From Opisthorchis felineus (taxonomy: Eukaryota > Platyhelminthes > Trematoda > Opisthorchiida > Opisthorchiidae), in NCBI GenBank assembly GCA_004794785.1, contig SJOL01007296.1, positions 178,893 through 242,892 of the forward strand: a DNA stretch of 64,000 bases. Reading direction: 5' to 3'. The translations under genes were made by a program, and so were the position numbers. Shown one piece after another: positions 46,921 to 58,769 of the stretch (position 1 is its first letter; each line of letters begins with the position of its first letter). The notes under the pieces are model-generated. The model was not told the origin of the DNA. It worked only from the letters and a program-made list of their open reading frames with translations, and searched no databases.

Positions 46921-49494
46921 CAGGTTAGTAACTAAAACTCTGCGGTCAGACTCGCATATGACTACACGGACGTTGGCGTGTTCTGGAACACGGTGAACTT
47001 TGTATCTAGGAATGGCTAAAACTTCACGAGGAAAAACGGTGGTATTCTGATGGTTGCTTAGTGAAAACAAACCTTGAATGACGATTGCATAATGTATGTA
47101 TGTAAGCTTTAACATTAAGAAACGATCTGGACAAAATACGGTATTCCTACATATGGTGGTTTAGGCACACTTTCAAGCACCTTTCCGTCTTTAATACGTC
47201 TGTTTTTGCATTGATTTTAATTTAAGCATCCTGTGCTAACAAATAATTCTGCACAATGACAGCTTGTCCAGTGAACGTTTGGAAGTTTAACGTGGCAAAG
47301 TTTCCCCCGGAACATTTAAGTAACATGCAAAAGTTCCAACTTTTGGTGGCCATTCGCAGTTATCTTTCAATTCGTTTCAGCGTTTTGTGCCCTTCTCTGA
47401 TCGCGACAAAATGATCGGGGCAAGACAAAAGTTTGGGGCTGTTTGTTTTTTAGATTGTACAGAGGCTGAAAATAGAGAGAACTTGGCATCAGACATAAGG
47501 GTTTGTTTTCAGAGGTTTTACTGAGAGTTCAGTATCAAATTTAGCCATGATGGCCCCGATTATAGCGCTAGAGCAATCATTGTATAGGCAGGTTTATCGG
47601 TGAGTTGAAATATTCAGATTGCAGAGCCTTGTTCACACAAGGAAACAAAATGCATCTGGAAACACTGAAGACTTAAGGTATACAACGTTCGGCAACTTTC
47701 TTAACATGGCCTCTTTTACCGAAGATACACAGCGTCTTCATTTTTGGCTAAATGAAATTCCCAAGGACGTGTAAAAACGTTCATTGTAAGGGGAAATTGA
47801 TTTAAAATGATTCGTAACGCCTCATAAAGGTGATCACCGGTGAACCTCCAGTGAGACCAACTTTAAGTCATCAAACTCTCACTTCATGTTGAGTGATGCT
47901 TATGAAAAGTGGAAGGATCCAGACTGCACTGTAGTTAGTCGATAAGTAAAGCCGAATATGGGGGTTCGAAGTCCCTTGGGTAGTATTGAGAGGCACATTT
48001 CATTTGGTTCCGCTTCATATTTATAGTACGTTATTCATCATCAGCACGTCGAATGTCAGACCCAGTGAAATTTGTAGTGAGCTGATATTGCACTGATTGC
48101 AAAAATCAGTCCACGGCATCGGAAGGGCCAGATTATGAAACCTCATTCCACCACGCTACGTTTCGGCTTTAAACTTCTCATATTACAGTGAGTTCCTTGT
48201 ATATTAATTGTTAGGGTAAATCTCTGGTTGCTTTCGTTGCAATAGCCATTGTCCAGGTAAACGTATCCAAGTCCACTTTGTTAGCCTAACCCAGCTGCGA
48301 AACTTTCATTTCTTTTCGAAACTTCAATGCCCTTTTATAAGTTAGTTGCTTTGATATGCCTTCCCAGTAGATCTAAATTGCCAGGACACCCTTCCAGATG
48401 CAATTCCCAACAAACACAGATGTCTTTTCCCCCCCAGTCCGCCTCAGAGTGGTACTCTGTAGCACCTCACTCCTGTAGCTTGGTTTTGTTGGCTTCATGC
48501 TAACTAAACTCAATGATCCATTTGTCCACACCACTTTGAGTTTCTGTAGGAAGTCTTAAAATCCCTTTGATGAAATATGCCGAAACCCTCCTTGAAACCC
48601 AAGAAAGGCTTCCAAAAAGAAATGACTATGGATTGTTCCGCCATGACTGACAACATCAACTGGGCTTTTCCTCCATTTTACTGACCGTCTCACACCCATG
48701 TTCCTATTACTCCCAATGGAAGTGCATGTCTGACAGAACTTCTGGTTACTAACAACGTTCTGCGCACAAACAGTCCGCGTTGAGTAACGAGCAAAACCTC
48801 AGTACTCCAAAAACAGTTTTATCCATACTCCAATAGTAGAAGTTCATAAAGGTTCATGGCTTGGATTTTGAAATTTCTCCGTCAAGTGCAATAATGGGTG
48901 CTAAACTTATGCTCAGAATGCAGAGCCTGTATTGTCATCGGCGATACCGCCAAGATGAAAAAGGCCAAAGCGAATTCAGACCCTCATGCTTGGCTCGAGT
49001 TCATTGTTTACATACATGAACAGCCCTGTAAATCTGCCACAATAGGAAGGCTAAAATACTTATTATTTGAAATATGAGACAGCATTCCGGAAAATGCACA
49101 ACAATTAACCAGTTTCCGAATGGGCAAGAAGTGCATCCCCTGAGTAGACTGAACATCCACAACCTTTAATTGGATTCTCACTCTGTGCCTGCTGGAAGGA
49201 ACAGTATTACCTTATACTGACCGCTCGCTCAACTATAGTAACTTTTTGTCTTGCCTTTGCACGGACTTTTGGCCTACTTGCTGTGTGCAGTGTTTCGCAA
49301 CAGCAAGGGGAAATCTTTGTCCGCAGATTCTTACCTGGGTTAGCCTGGCTGGTTGAGACACAGCCTAATCCCAAAACCTATCTGAAGTGCATTTTATGGT
49401 GAATGTATCTATCTGGGTTAGCGCTAATCGAAGCATTTTCAGTTTTCTTGATAGGGTGACGACGATTGTGTATAACAAACAGGAAGAATTTCTA
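46921..49494. other. No recognisable gene
   Basis: AT-rich, short frames. I saw nothing with a nameable motif. A C run occurs at about 48429-48436. Confidence 0.3.
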
Positions 49495-50096
49495 GGTTAT
49501 ATTATAGAATTTGTTGCTTTGCATTTTGGTTGATCTATATGTAAGTATTGCCAACTGAGCTTCGGCTCATGCGCTCTCTTCTGTTTTCTCTCCGCACAAA
49601 TTGTTGGGAACCCCTGCGTTTGGAGAATCACTGTCCCCTGGTTTTTCCATGGCGTTCATACCACATATTTGGCGACCACGGAAGGATAGTCACCACACAC
49701 TGGTGAATCTAACACAAAGACCCTGGCTCTACATTTGTGCATACTGTCTGCGTACATGCTTAAGAGTTAGCACGCGGCCCAATCACACACGGCCGATGCC
49801 TTCCAGGCACAGTGAAATCTGTACACGCCCACCAGCCTTACACAGCACACCACTAGCACCGGCCGGTTCAAATAGGCCATGGTAAACCGGGGACGGTGTT
49901 TTTCAAAGAGGGGACCAGTGTAGTATAGTGCTCGCCATTTTGGTTGATTTATAGGCAAGTAATGGTGATGTATAACGTTACTTACTGGGTTTCAGCTCAT
50001 GAGCTCTCTTTCCGTGTTCCATTCACAGACATTGTTGTGAAGTCCTGCCTTCGGAGAATCACTCTCTCCTGCTGCTTCCACAGCGTGCATACTACA
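49495..50096 (+). mobile_element. Miniature LTR element (TRIM-like or internally deleted Gypsy)
   Basis: Two direct repeats of about 175 bp, one ending at 49665 (CATACCACA) and one at 49919-50096 (TGTAGTATAG to CATACTACA), share ATTTTGGTTGAT, TCAGCTCATGAGCTCTCTT-like and GGAGAATCACT blocks. Directly after the first comes TTTGGCGACCACGG (49669-49682), a plausible primer binding site close to the tRNA-Trp 3' complement used by some flatworm Gypsy lineages. Directly before the second comes a purine tract, AAAGAGGGGACC (49905-49916). Only about 250 bp lie between, with no coding capacity. LTR, PBS, PPT and LTR in correct order define a non-autonomous LTR element. The left edge is uncertain and the repeats are about 75% alike. 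Confidence 0.6.
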
Positions 50097-52470
50097 ATAA
50101 CTATCGCAGCGGGATGCTTGCCGTTTCTTGACTTGACTAGTAAGGTCTGTGTTAAGCGAAGTTCCGTACATACCGTTTTACCGCTCGTGGTTAGACACTG
50201 CCACGGCCGAGAAGCCTATCCCTCACAAGATTGGCCAAACTTCCAGGCCGCTTGCCGGTCCATCATCAAGGCGAGCTCTGATTGGTTGAAAGACTTGACC
50301 CAACAGCCAGCGTGACGCAGTGTTCACCGAATGTCGGTTGCCAATGCTGCATCCAGAAGGCACCAGAAATTCCAGAATTTTTTCGCGGCCTACACGTTAT
50401 ATGCGGCGCGCCGAACAAGTGCTTTTGACCTCGTTTTGGGCGTTATTATACGTTGTGCACCTTTGGTGGTTGTTTCGACGGGAACGCTGGCTTGGGTGTT
50501 CAGATTGAGAACTAAGCTGTGGAAAATGTCATTACTACTGCCTGGGTTAGGTGTACTTCTCTGTTGAAATTTGACTACACTCGGTAAAGGACCAATTATA
50601 TGAAGAAAATTTCCAGGGAGGCACAGGGGGGTAAATGCCTATGGGAAAAGAAATTTGTTTAGACGTTTGGTGCGAAGTTATTCCGGGGATACAGATGGTG
50701 GCTTAAAAACAGCAACGAATAGTTCCAAGGCAGATATTTCCTGGATTAGTTATGCTAGGGACAACTGGGAAAGGAGTCACTCTCACAGTACACTGACTCT
50801 GTTTTCCCCAATAACCAGAATGACTAGCGACAACGTAACAGGCAAGCAACAGAAACCTCATTTCCCATTTGCCTTTGGGCTTGTAGAAACTCCAAGTAAT
50901 ACACCAAAGACTGCGTGAGTACAAAAATACGGTGTATTGAAAACCCTAAATGTCTAAACACTTAAGCCCCCCCCGGACAAAGCAAACCGACGTAGGACAC
51001 CCTTAACTATTCTGGCCTGCTATCTTCTTGCCTTCTATGAGGAATTTCCGAAAAAGAACTGTTTCAGGAGAACAGGGGATTCTGTTTTGATGCTTAGCTG
51101 AAAATTGAAGAGGCGTGGCTATCCTGAAGTAGACGTCGTTAGGTTTTGCGTACGTGCCCGTAGCACTTGTAAACTGCCAATCTTCCCGCTCAGTATAATC
51201 TTTCTCCGTCTTAATATTGGTCGCATCATTGTGCAAAGTGTTGTTAAGTTTGTTTTATTCAACTACACAGACAAGCACCCCCCTTTCGTCTGAAAGGAAT
51301 TTGCTCTTTTCGATGAGTGACAGTTGGTTGAACAATACTGGCTATAGCTAATCTGCAACCTGAACAAAAATCTTAGCTGCGAACACTGGACATATCGTTT
51401 CAAATCAGTGAACTAATATTACATCTGCGGGAGATTTTAATACCAGGAAATTAGAACCTTCTCTTCCTGGTGCGGTCGTTCAACGGAATACGAACCTCTG
51501 GAATTCCCTCTAATTAACCGTGAGTCAAGATTTACTCCGATTGTTTTCCACGTGAATTATATCTGACCAAAATTATTAGTTTGTTCTGTTCATTGGATGC
51601 CCCTTAGGTCCTCAACCAACTCATATCAAAGAACGTAATAGGGGCAGCGGCTGGAGCCAACATCTCAACACATTTGTATAAAAACCACCGTTTTCTCGCC
51701 CGTCAGTAAGGTTCGCGCCCCACAAACTACGTGATTTTCAGTGTGACGGATGCAATCTTCAAACGTGGGCCCAACACATCAAAATCCTCCCAACCCTGTC
51801 AGTATCACCCAATTTCTCAATCGCATTCCTTGTATAGGCAGATTATTTTCTTATGAGATAGTCGAAGTATCCCTTCAGTAAATCGGAGGCTTTTTGCATG
51901 ACAGAGCTTCTCACGCAGTGGCGGCAAAGCAACTCGTTCGGTGTGCCGGCGATCGAGAAAATTTAGTGAGGGATTGCACTGAACCCCTCAAGTTTCCTCC
52001 TCTACCTCAAATACATGGTCCTCAGTGAACATATATGACATTGTTTCTCAGGTCACCTCAAAGGGCGATTTCAAACCTGCTTCGTATAAAATCGTTAATA
52101 AAGTAAAACCTTTGAATTAATTCTGAACACCAACAAATGTGAGTCAACTGGACCTCCTCACACATATTTCCCGATGGACAGTTAACTTTCAAGCCAAGAA
52201 TCGTAGTCGTCCACAATTACGCCGACGACAACCTGGCTGAAGGAACTTCGGCTGGTAAACGTTTCGTTTAGCTTCGTCAACCATCCGTTTAACTTGCCCA
52301 GACTTGTTGCATTTAAAGTCGTCTGGAGCAAACCAAAGAAAAGCCACCGGGAGTCTTCAGCTGCCAATGTCTTTTTTCACACAGATTAATATCAGTGCCT
52401 TCTTGGAACGCATGTACTTTGGACCGTGAGGCATCGAAATACCTATGCAATGAAAGGACTAGCGATTGGA
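50097..52470. other. No recognisable gene
   Basis: 50097-50570 is GC-richer than its surroundings and may be further LTR-type sequence, with a long frame at 49944-50315 but no motif. The remainder is AT-rich without recognisable features. Confidence 0.3.
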
Positions 52471-52547
52471 AGTTGAGGACATTGGTTGCTGGGATTGCCG
52501 GAACCTTGNCAGTTGAGGACATTGGTTGCTGGGATTGCCGGAACCTT
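52471..52547. other. Probable assembly join: single N between two copies of a 37-bp sequence
   Basis: AGTTGAGGACATTGGTTGCT and the next 17 bases occur at 52471-52507 and again at 52511-52547, identical, with the only ambiguous base of the window (n, 52509) between them. This looks like two contig ends that overlap but were joined end to end, rather than a biological tandem repeat. Frames crossing it are unreliable. Confidence 0.85.
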
Positions 52548-53842
52548 AGGCGCCCGTAAAATAATGAGCTCAATGGCCGCTACGCGAGATGCATACCCCC
52601 AGAAAGTAAAATGCAGCGTAATAGTTGTACCTAAAAAATGTGGGGGAATTAATGTAGCTTGTTGGAGAACTGTAGGTAATTGAGAACTGAACATTCAAAA
52701 TATATATTACCATGACAAGCTAGAAACGGAATTTGACGGCTTGCGACTAAGGACGACAATCGTTGCAAACATTGATTGGGCCACGGGTGGTTGAATATTA
52801 GCTAGACTCATGGATACCGTAATGGGGATTGTGGACCGGCGTTAAACACTGCAGAAAGAATTACTGACTCAACACCACAAACAAGCAATATAACGAATAA
52901 AGGCAGGTCTACTCTCGCGCAGGACGGTGAAGGTAAAATGTTTGTGAGTTTCAGTGTGTGTAAAACGTCAACGTAGCGTAGAACGGGATAGCTACCACTG
53001 GTCTAACTCGGTGAACCCATGGGCGGAAACTGCCGAAAGTGCAGGATAACTAAGATGAGAATGTGCAACAGTGGTAGCATTAGGGACGGTATGGCCAAGT
53101 TTGTAAGTTAAAGTAAGCCGGTTGGGTACCTAAAAACGAAGCCGATGCAAGCGCATCGGCAAAGGTGTAACAACGTACGGACAGGCCATCAAACTGAGTA
53201 TGGGAGAAGCGGCACTACCAGTGCACCACCACTTAGGTTTATCTCACACAGACCTGTTGCTTAAAGAAGTCTTGGAGAGAGAGCGCACGCAAGAAGCCGT
53301 TATGATTGGCCGCGGAGAACGCCATGTCATAACAGCGACAATGTGGAATTGGGAAGTTTGGCAAGGCCATTGACAGCGTAAATAAATATTATCAACGGAG
53401 AAATGATCTAAGAAGCAGGATTACTGAAAGCGGCTAGAACTAGAATAGAGGATCAGAGGGAGGAGAAGAGTTAGAAAGCCTCAAGGATCACGCCTTGCAT
53501 AGGAAGTTTCCCACGGCCCAGAATCAACAGATGATAGCGATGATAATTTAACATAGCCCATGTAGTGATATCAGATCTTAGGATGGTACGGGGCTCCACA
53601 GTCTAACCTATGAACCAGAGCTGACAGTGCCAACATCGGTTTTTCAACAGAAAGCGACACTAGCCTATGTGGCACGAGTTTGATCACATAATAACTTATT
53701 AGTTGAATTATGCCCAAAGATACCGCAAAAGATGTAATCTTCAGTCTGTGTGAGGCCTAAAGAAACTGAACCGCTGTATCATGATACGAGTATAGGCCAG
53801 TTACAAAGGTTGCTGCTGTGACAATATACGGAATAGTTGGTA
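52548..53842. other. No recognisable gene; one perfect hairpin
   Basis: A perfect 8-bp stem with a 4-base loop (GCCGATGC, AAGC, GCATCGGC) lies at 53141-53160 in a GC-richer, G-rich tract (about 52900-53500). The tract may be a transposon remnant, but I cannot identify it. Confidence 0.3.
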
Positions 53843-54625
53843 ATTGATCAGGTGGCTGTTGATCAGTTCGCCGAGCTTGGCAACTGATTTGCAAACGTTT
53901 CGTTGTGGTCGGCTTCTCTGTTGTTTGATTGGTTGGTGGTGTACCTTCTATTTTTAGTAGTTTGTGGTCCTATTGATCTCTTCATTGAATCCTTCATCGG
54001 CTCCGGGTTCTATGGTTCTGGATTTCCTTTGTCCTCAGTGGTTGATGGACAGGGTCGATCTCAATGTGACCGTTTACTGATCTATCAGTGGAGTGCCACG
54101 CCTCCATGAACTCGCGATCTTTTTTGTTCTTGCCTGGTCCAGTGTGCTGACGTTATTCCAATCGAATTTGTGTCCTTCCCCATCTCCGTGTGCAGGGATG
54201 AGCGAGAGTTGGTCGTGTCTCCTTGTAGCGAGCTTGTGTTCGTTGACTCTGGTTGGCAGTTTCCTCCCTGTTTGTCCCACGCAGTGTTTTTTACAATCCT
54301 TGTAATGAATTTTGTAGACTACATTTGTATTCCTCATTGCATTAGTTATCCCCTTTGGTCTCGTTATTGCCCTTCGCAGCGTGTCCGTCGGTCTGTGGGC
54401 AAATCTCATGGCATACCGTCGTAGTATCCTTGCGGTCATCTCCGAAATTTTCTTGATGTACGGCAATGTGATTGTTTTGCTTGTGCTTCCCGCAGTCGAG
54501 TTGGTTGAATTGCATTTTCTCAGAGATCTCCATGCAAAATTCCTTGGGTAACCGTTCCTTTGAATGATTTTGTATAGGCGTTTCTCTTCTTTTGCCTTGG
54601 ATTCTGCTGTGTTGCAGTGTGTTTC
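53843..54625 (-). pseudogene. Penelope-like element 3' part: linker, GIY-YIG endonuclease, terminal motif
   Basis: On the minus strand from about 54620: EEKRLYKIIQRNGYPRNF, then LPYIKKISEMTARILRRYAM, RFAHRPTDTLRRAI, VVYKIHYKDCKKHCVGQTGR (the GIY-YIG core, here Y-K-I and V-G-Q) and VNEHKLATRRHDQLSL, then GHKFDWNN and a stop near 54074. These are the linker and nuclease of a Penelope protein; the nuclease nicks the target DNA. The frame at 54074-54466 is open for 130 codons. Beyond it, 53908-53843 carries the terminal tract GAAACGTTTGCAAATCAG and TTGCCAAGCTCGG, also present at 3889-3953. The RT is absent on this strand because the element switches orientation at about 54625. Confidence 0.85.
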
Positions 54626-54990
54626 AATTCGCTTGAACTTGCAAACAAAATCAATAAAAGCCTAAAGCGACTGAAGGACCTCCAAAAGATCACAACCGAA
54701 GAATATTGACGAAAGAGAGCCAAGGAATCCAATACCCCACACTTTTACGGACTTCCGAAAGTACGCAAAAAGGACACACCACTACGGCCAATTGTGTCAC
54801 TTCCAGGCACACCAACCTGCAACCTTGCAAAGGAGCCATGGAGAAGGGTCAAGTATCTCACCATCTCTCATCTGGAACTGGATGTCGTTAGAGCTCAAGG
54901 CAGCGAATTGGGCACCTGCGCCTTTGCGGTTAGTTTTCATAGATGTGTGATTTGCTGCAGGGCACATAAAGACGTGGGATCTACTACTTA
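54626..54990 (+). pseudogene. Penelope-like RT N-terminal fragment in opposite orientation
   Basis: The plus-strand frame from about 54626 reads NSLELANKINKSLKRLKDLQ, a stop near 54707, then TPHFYGLPKVRKKDTPLRPI, VSLPGTPTCNLAKEPWRR and VKYLT. FYGLPK and PLRPIVS are the signature finger motifs of Penelope RTs. It continues with eroded sequence to about 54990 (SFHRCVI in the place of 'vSFDvvsLft'). The palm catalytic box is missing. It abuts, head to head, the minus-strand endonuclease part at 53843-54625. The two pieces are complementary parts of one protein but in opposite orientation. Confidence 0.8.
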
Positions 54991-56747
54991 GAAAAGCGCG
55001 GAGGAACATATAGGATGGTTATAAAACAGCCAAAAGTTGGTTACCAAAACAGTCCACTGGTGCCTACTTCAGAAATTATAATGTCTCTGGGAGGACGGTA
55101 AACGGTGGTTAACTTAGCAAGAAAATGGATGAATGAGTGACATTGTCTGATGCACTAAGCAACACATTATTTATGAATGAGATTTATGAGGATGCTTGCG
55201 GCAATGCTGTGAAGGGGGCAATCAGAAATAGATTACGGATAAAAGGTTAGGTCTTGCCACAATGTGAATTTTTGTTTTGCTGTTGAATCTTGCTTTGGTG
55301 GGATAGCTGGAATGCACTAACGGATGCAGCAAGAGGAAGTCAAGAAGCAAATTAGAAGACGGAGAAGTGAGTGGTCATGGTTCAGTGAGGATGCCTTACT
55401 TGAAACTTCACATACACAGCCCTAAAATGTAGCTGGAAAGAGGCTAGGGAATTTAACCGTTTCAAGATATTGACAACCGGAAGCGGATAAAAAAGGTAAC
55501 CAACACGCTTGTCAGTATATAGATTTAGAAACAGGTTCCTCAGTTGCGACGATTCACAGCCCACACAAGGAGTGCTGACACTGCCTGATGAACAGGCCTG
55601 ATTAACTTATTCGTTCTTGCACATGATAAAGTATTATTTTTAACGTTTCTTGTGGATTTCATCGGGGCAAGTGAAAATAATGTTGAGTTTTCTTCTGTGC
55701 GAAGATTTCTAGCCAAAACTTTTATCCCGATCACGCAGCTGACAGTTCCACTGGATGCACTTGTTTGAAGTTTTACAATGACTTGTTTGATTTTGTTTGT
55801 AATTCATCACAATACTTGTACGACATCACGAGTCTGGATACGATTTTTGTAAATATGTACCCCAAAATCCTCCTGCCCGTTGATGCAGTCAATTAGTGGA
55901 CCGCCTAAATTGTAGAATCCATACAGTGCTGCGGTTGGGTTGAATTCTTTTGTAGAAAACGTAGGTTTCTTAGCTGTTACTGAAATCTGCATTGTAAATA
56001 TAGCTTCTTCTATGATTGCGACTATATATGGTCATTCACCAGGTTTTCACGTTTCGATTTCAATCAAGTTTTCTGCGAGGTGTTTCTACGTGAGATTGTT
56101 GGCAAACGTATTAAGTTAATGAGACCAGATGTTATGTATTTTGGCACGCCGCTCCGCACAAACATCTGGGTTCGATCAAGCTCTGTTAGACCTCGAACCT
56201 CGGCCTCTATCCGTTGCTTAGAGTTTAGACGGAGTTCCATTGCGATCAGTGCTTTCATTAAGCGTCCTTGTTTTAATTCACTGAGGGTCCACAAAATCCA
56301 AACAGAATATGTCTACGGAAGCAACAATATTGATAGGTGACGCCCAGGCGTTGTTAATGGTTGCAGGTCAAGTATTCACTAACCATTTTGGGGCCGTTTA
56401 TTTGGTTTATGGGGCGTTTAAGCCAAAGAGTTCTGTCCAAGTATTTATTTGATATATTTCTGCGAGTATGAATTCGATTAGTGGTATGACCAGAAGATTT
56501 TAGGATCAAAACTTCAAGACAATTTGGGTCATCATTTTCACTTTAATTTGAACAAGATGGCTGCGTAAATGACTTGAAAATTAGGGAGAATTCCGCTGAG
56601 ACTTTTTTAAAGTTTACTAGGACGTTGGCCGGTAGTAATGATAAACCTTCAGTTTTTTAGTTCCAACCCATTTATGGTACTCTTCATCTGAATGTTCTGC
56701 ATAAAGGTAGGATATTCGAGATATAGCAGTATATTTTTATGAAGAAA
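54991..56747. other. No recognisable gene
   Basis: AT-rich with short frames. The frame at 56080-56340 (plus, 86 codons) and its antisense partner show no known motif. Confidence 0.3.
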
Positions 56748-57005
56748 ACTACTCATAAGTTTGCTGAAAACTCTGAAAGCCCAAGACCGGTTTCACCATT
56801 CCTGGGGCCCATCAGGTAGGCAAAGTCATCGAGTTTTCGTGAATCCTATGACGAATGTTTGTATTTGTCGAAATCTGTCTAATTTGGTTTCAAATAGAAC
56901 TTAAGGTTGAAGAAATCTCGGGGACTGCTACTACCTGATGAGCCCCAATAAGGGCGAGAACCGGTCGTGGGCTGTCAATGAGTCTTCATTAATCTGGTTA
57001 ATAGA
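56748..57005 (+). mobile_element. Palindromic MITE-like element, compact copy
   Basis: The left terminus ACTACTCATAAGTTTGCTG runs through AAGCCCAAGACCGGTTTCAC, GGGGCCCATCAGGTAGGCAA and GTCATCGAG. The right half read on the minus strand gives TGACAGCCCACGACCGGTT, TTATTGGGGCTCATCAGG and AGCAGTCCCCGAGATTTC. Terminal inverted repeats are about 95 bp, with a centre of about 70 bp that lacks the usual central module. The total of about 258 bp makes it a deletion derivative of the family. Confidence 0.72.
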
Positions 57006-58408
57006 TGCAAATTTTCTGGTCATGACGAGTACATTTTGCCCGATTTTGGCAATGTTGCTCATTTTAGTTGTGAGGGCCATGGATCATCTGTGGCCCCATC
57101 GAAAAGTCTGTTTTATGCTACCAAACTTTGCTAACGGCCGGGCTTTTTACGGTTGCTGACGTATCATTTTTGAGATCAAAACGCCCATAATGTATTTTTT
57201 TCTTCGATGGTGGTTTCTTCACAGCCCTCTGTTTTTTCATTCAAATACTTCATAGCTTATCAATCTAAATGCTGGATGCACCCTTTGCATTCTGTTGGAT
57301 CTCAAGCCTTAATAAATTAGCGTCTGTCCACATTTAAACATTTCTCAGGCTGCAATGGCGAAGGTGCGGCAAGTTATATGGGCATGTCGTTTCACATTTA
57401 TGAGCTTTGGATATTGACGGTTGGCCGGTTTACTGGGGCAAGCTCAAATAAGAAACACCACCATGTGAACGCTCATTCTCGTCAGTCGAATTAACTGAAG
57501 GGCAGTATCGAATGCCTAGTCACCGGTCTGGACTAACTGTGGTGCCGGCGTCCGGTCCACGAAGCGGCGAATGGCTATACCGCATGGGATAAATTCGCCC
57601 CCACTTCTGGGTCATTGTGAGCGAACGTTTTTATTTAGTACCATACGTGGCTCTCGTAACCTGAAGTGCATAAGGAGTTCTGTGAACTTTCAGATTAAGC
57701 TATTGGTTACCCTTAGGCGGGTTAAAAACTGGTCCTGCCGGTGTCATTAGTTCGTGTTCCGAAAGCCGCCTGCTTCTGGCTTGTCAACCCGGTGTAATGA
57801 TGTAATGGTATTTCAGCTGCTGGATCAATGGCACACATACATATCTAGGTCTTGGTAAGAGCAGAGAAGGTATGTGAGAATTGGGCAAGTGTATGATTCC
57901 GTTTTTAAAACTTTTTTTGTTTGGAGTGAATTCAACACAACAAACTTTATCCTACATTTATAGCCCAGGCCAGTGTTTTGTGATCTGTTGGACAGAAATA
58001 TCCTGATAATTATAAACTTTCCGACCGTACAACTATGCTGACTTCATTCGAGCCATACCACACTCATTCCAGTTTATTGATGGTTAGGCTGTTCTCCGGC
58101 TACTATTCCATTATGGATTGGCCTGGATGCTCTTTGAGAGCTTTGTTTAGCCTGGGACCTGTAGCCCTTATATTAATAAGGGGCAGTCCTAGGACAGGTG
58201 ATATCCTCCTGTCAGGCCCTAACTAAAGTTGGCAGAGACAGTTGAGTGGGAAAATAGTAGGTTTCGTTCGCTTTGATCAATGGAGGTCAGCTAAGTTAAC
58301 CTCAGAGATGGTGTATATGTGCGCTACACCAATCGAGATCAGTTTTGTCTCAATATACTACCACTGCCGTATTGGGTGTCAGCCTCTGGCACACCGCTCG
58401 TGGATAGC
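57006..58408. other. No recognisable gene
   Basis: AT-rich with one GC-richer patch (57530-57610). I saw no motif. Confidence 0.3.
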
Positions 58409-58417
58409 CTAACCCAC

Positions 58418-58769
58418 CATGGGGTTGGCTATTTCCACTACACAGCAAATGAGTTCCTGGCCTTTCGCTGTCTTTGGAATAGCTGAGCCAAATACAAATC
58501 CACTGCCACAGAATTTTTGTCTGCTCTCAGCAAGCAACATTTTTTGCGGAACTAAATTTGCAAAAATGCTCTGGTGTTGTAAAATGGCCAACCTAGTCAA
58601 GCTCGCGATTTTTTGCACATTAGCGGCAGTTGAATCAATGCGCTTTTGGGCCTGTTTGTCTCCATTTCGAGGGGTTTTGCTGCTCAACCGTCGTGGCCGT
58701 TTTTGGTCTTTTCTTGGGAGACTGATGGAATGGCTACTGGGTGCTTTAATACTATTGCACCGGCTTTGC
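58418..58769 (-). CDS. Candidate internal exon of an unknown gene
   Basis: Open on the minus strand for about 117 codons and flanked by splice-like signals: an acceptor ACACACTTATTTCAG immediately before, and ATG|GTGGGT after. The peptide has a basic, Ser/Lys-rich N-terminal part (SISLPRKDQKRPRRLSSKTP) followed by a more hydrophobic part (LTRLAILQHQSIFANLVPQ). The composition is more protein-like than the Trp/Cys/Leu-rich antisense frame. I recognise no domain. It could equally be a chance frame or an eroded transposon ORF1. No partner exon was found within the window. Confidence 0.28.
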
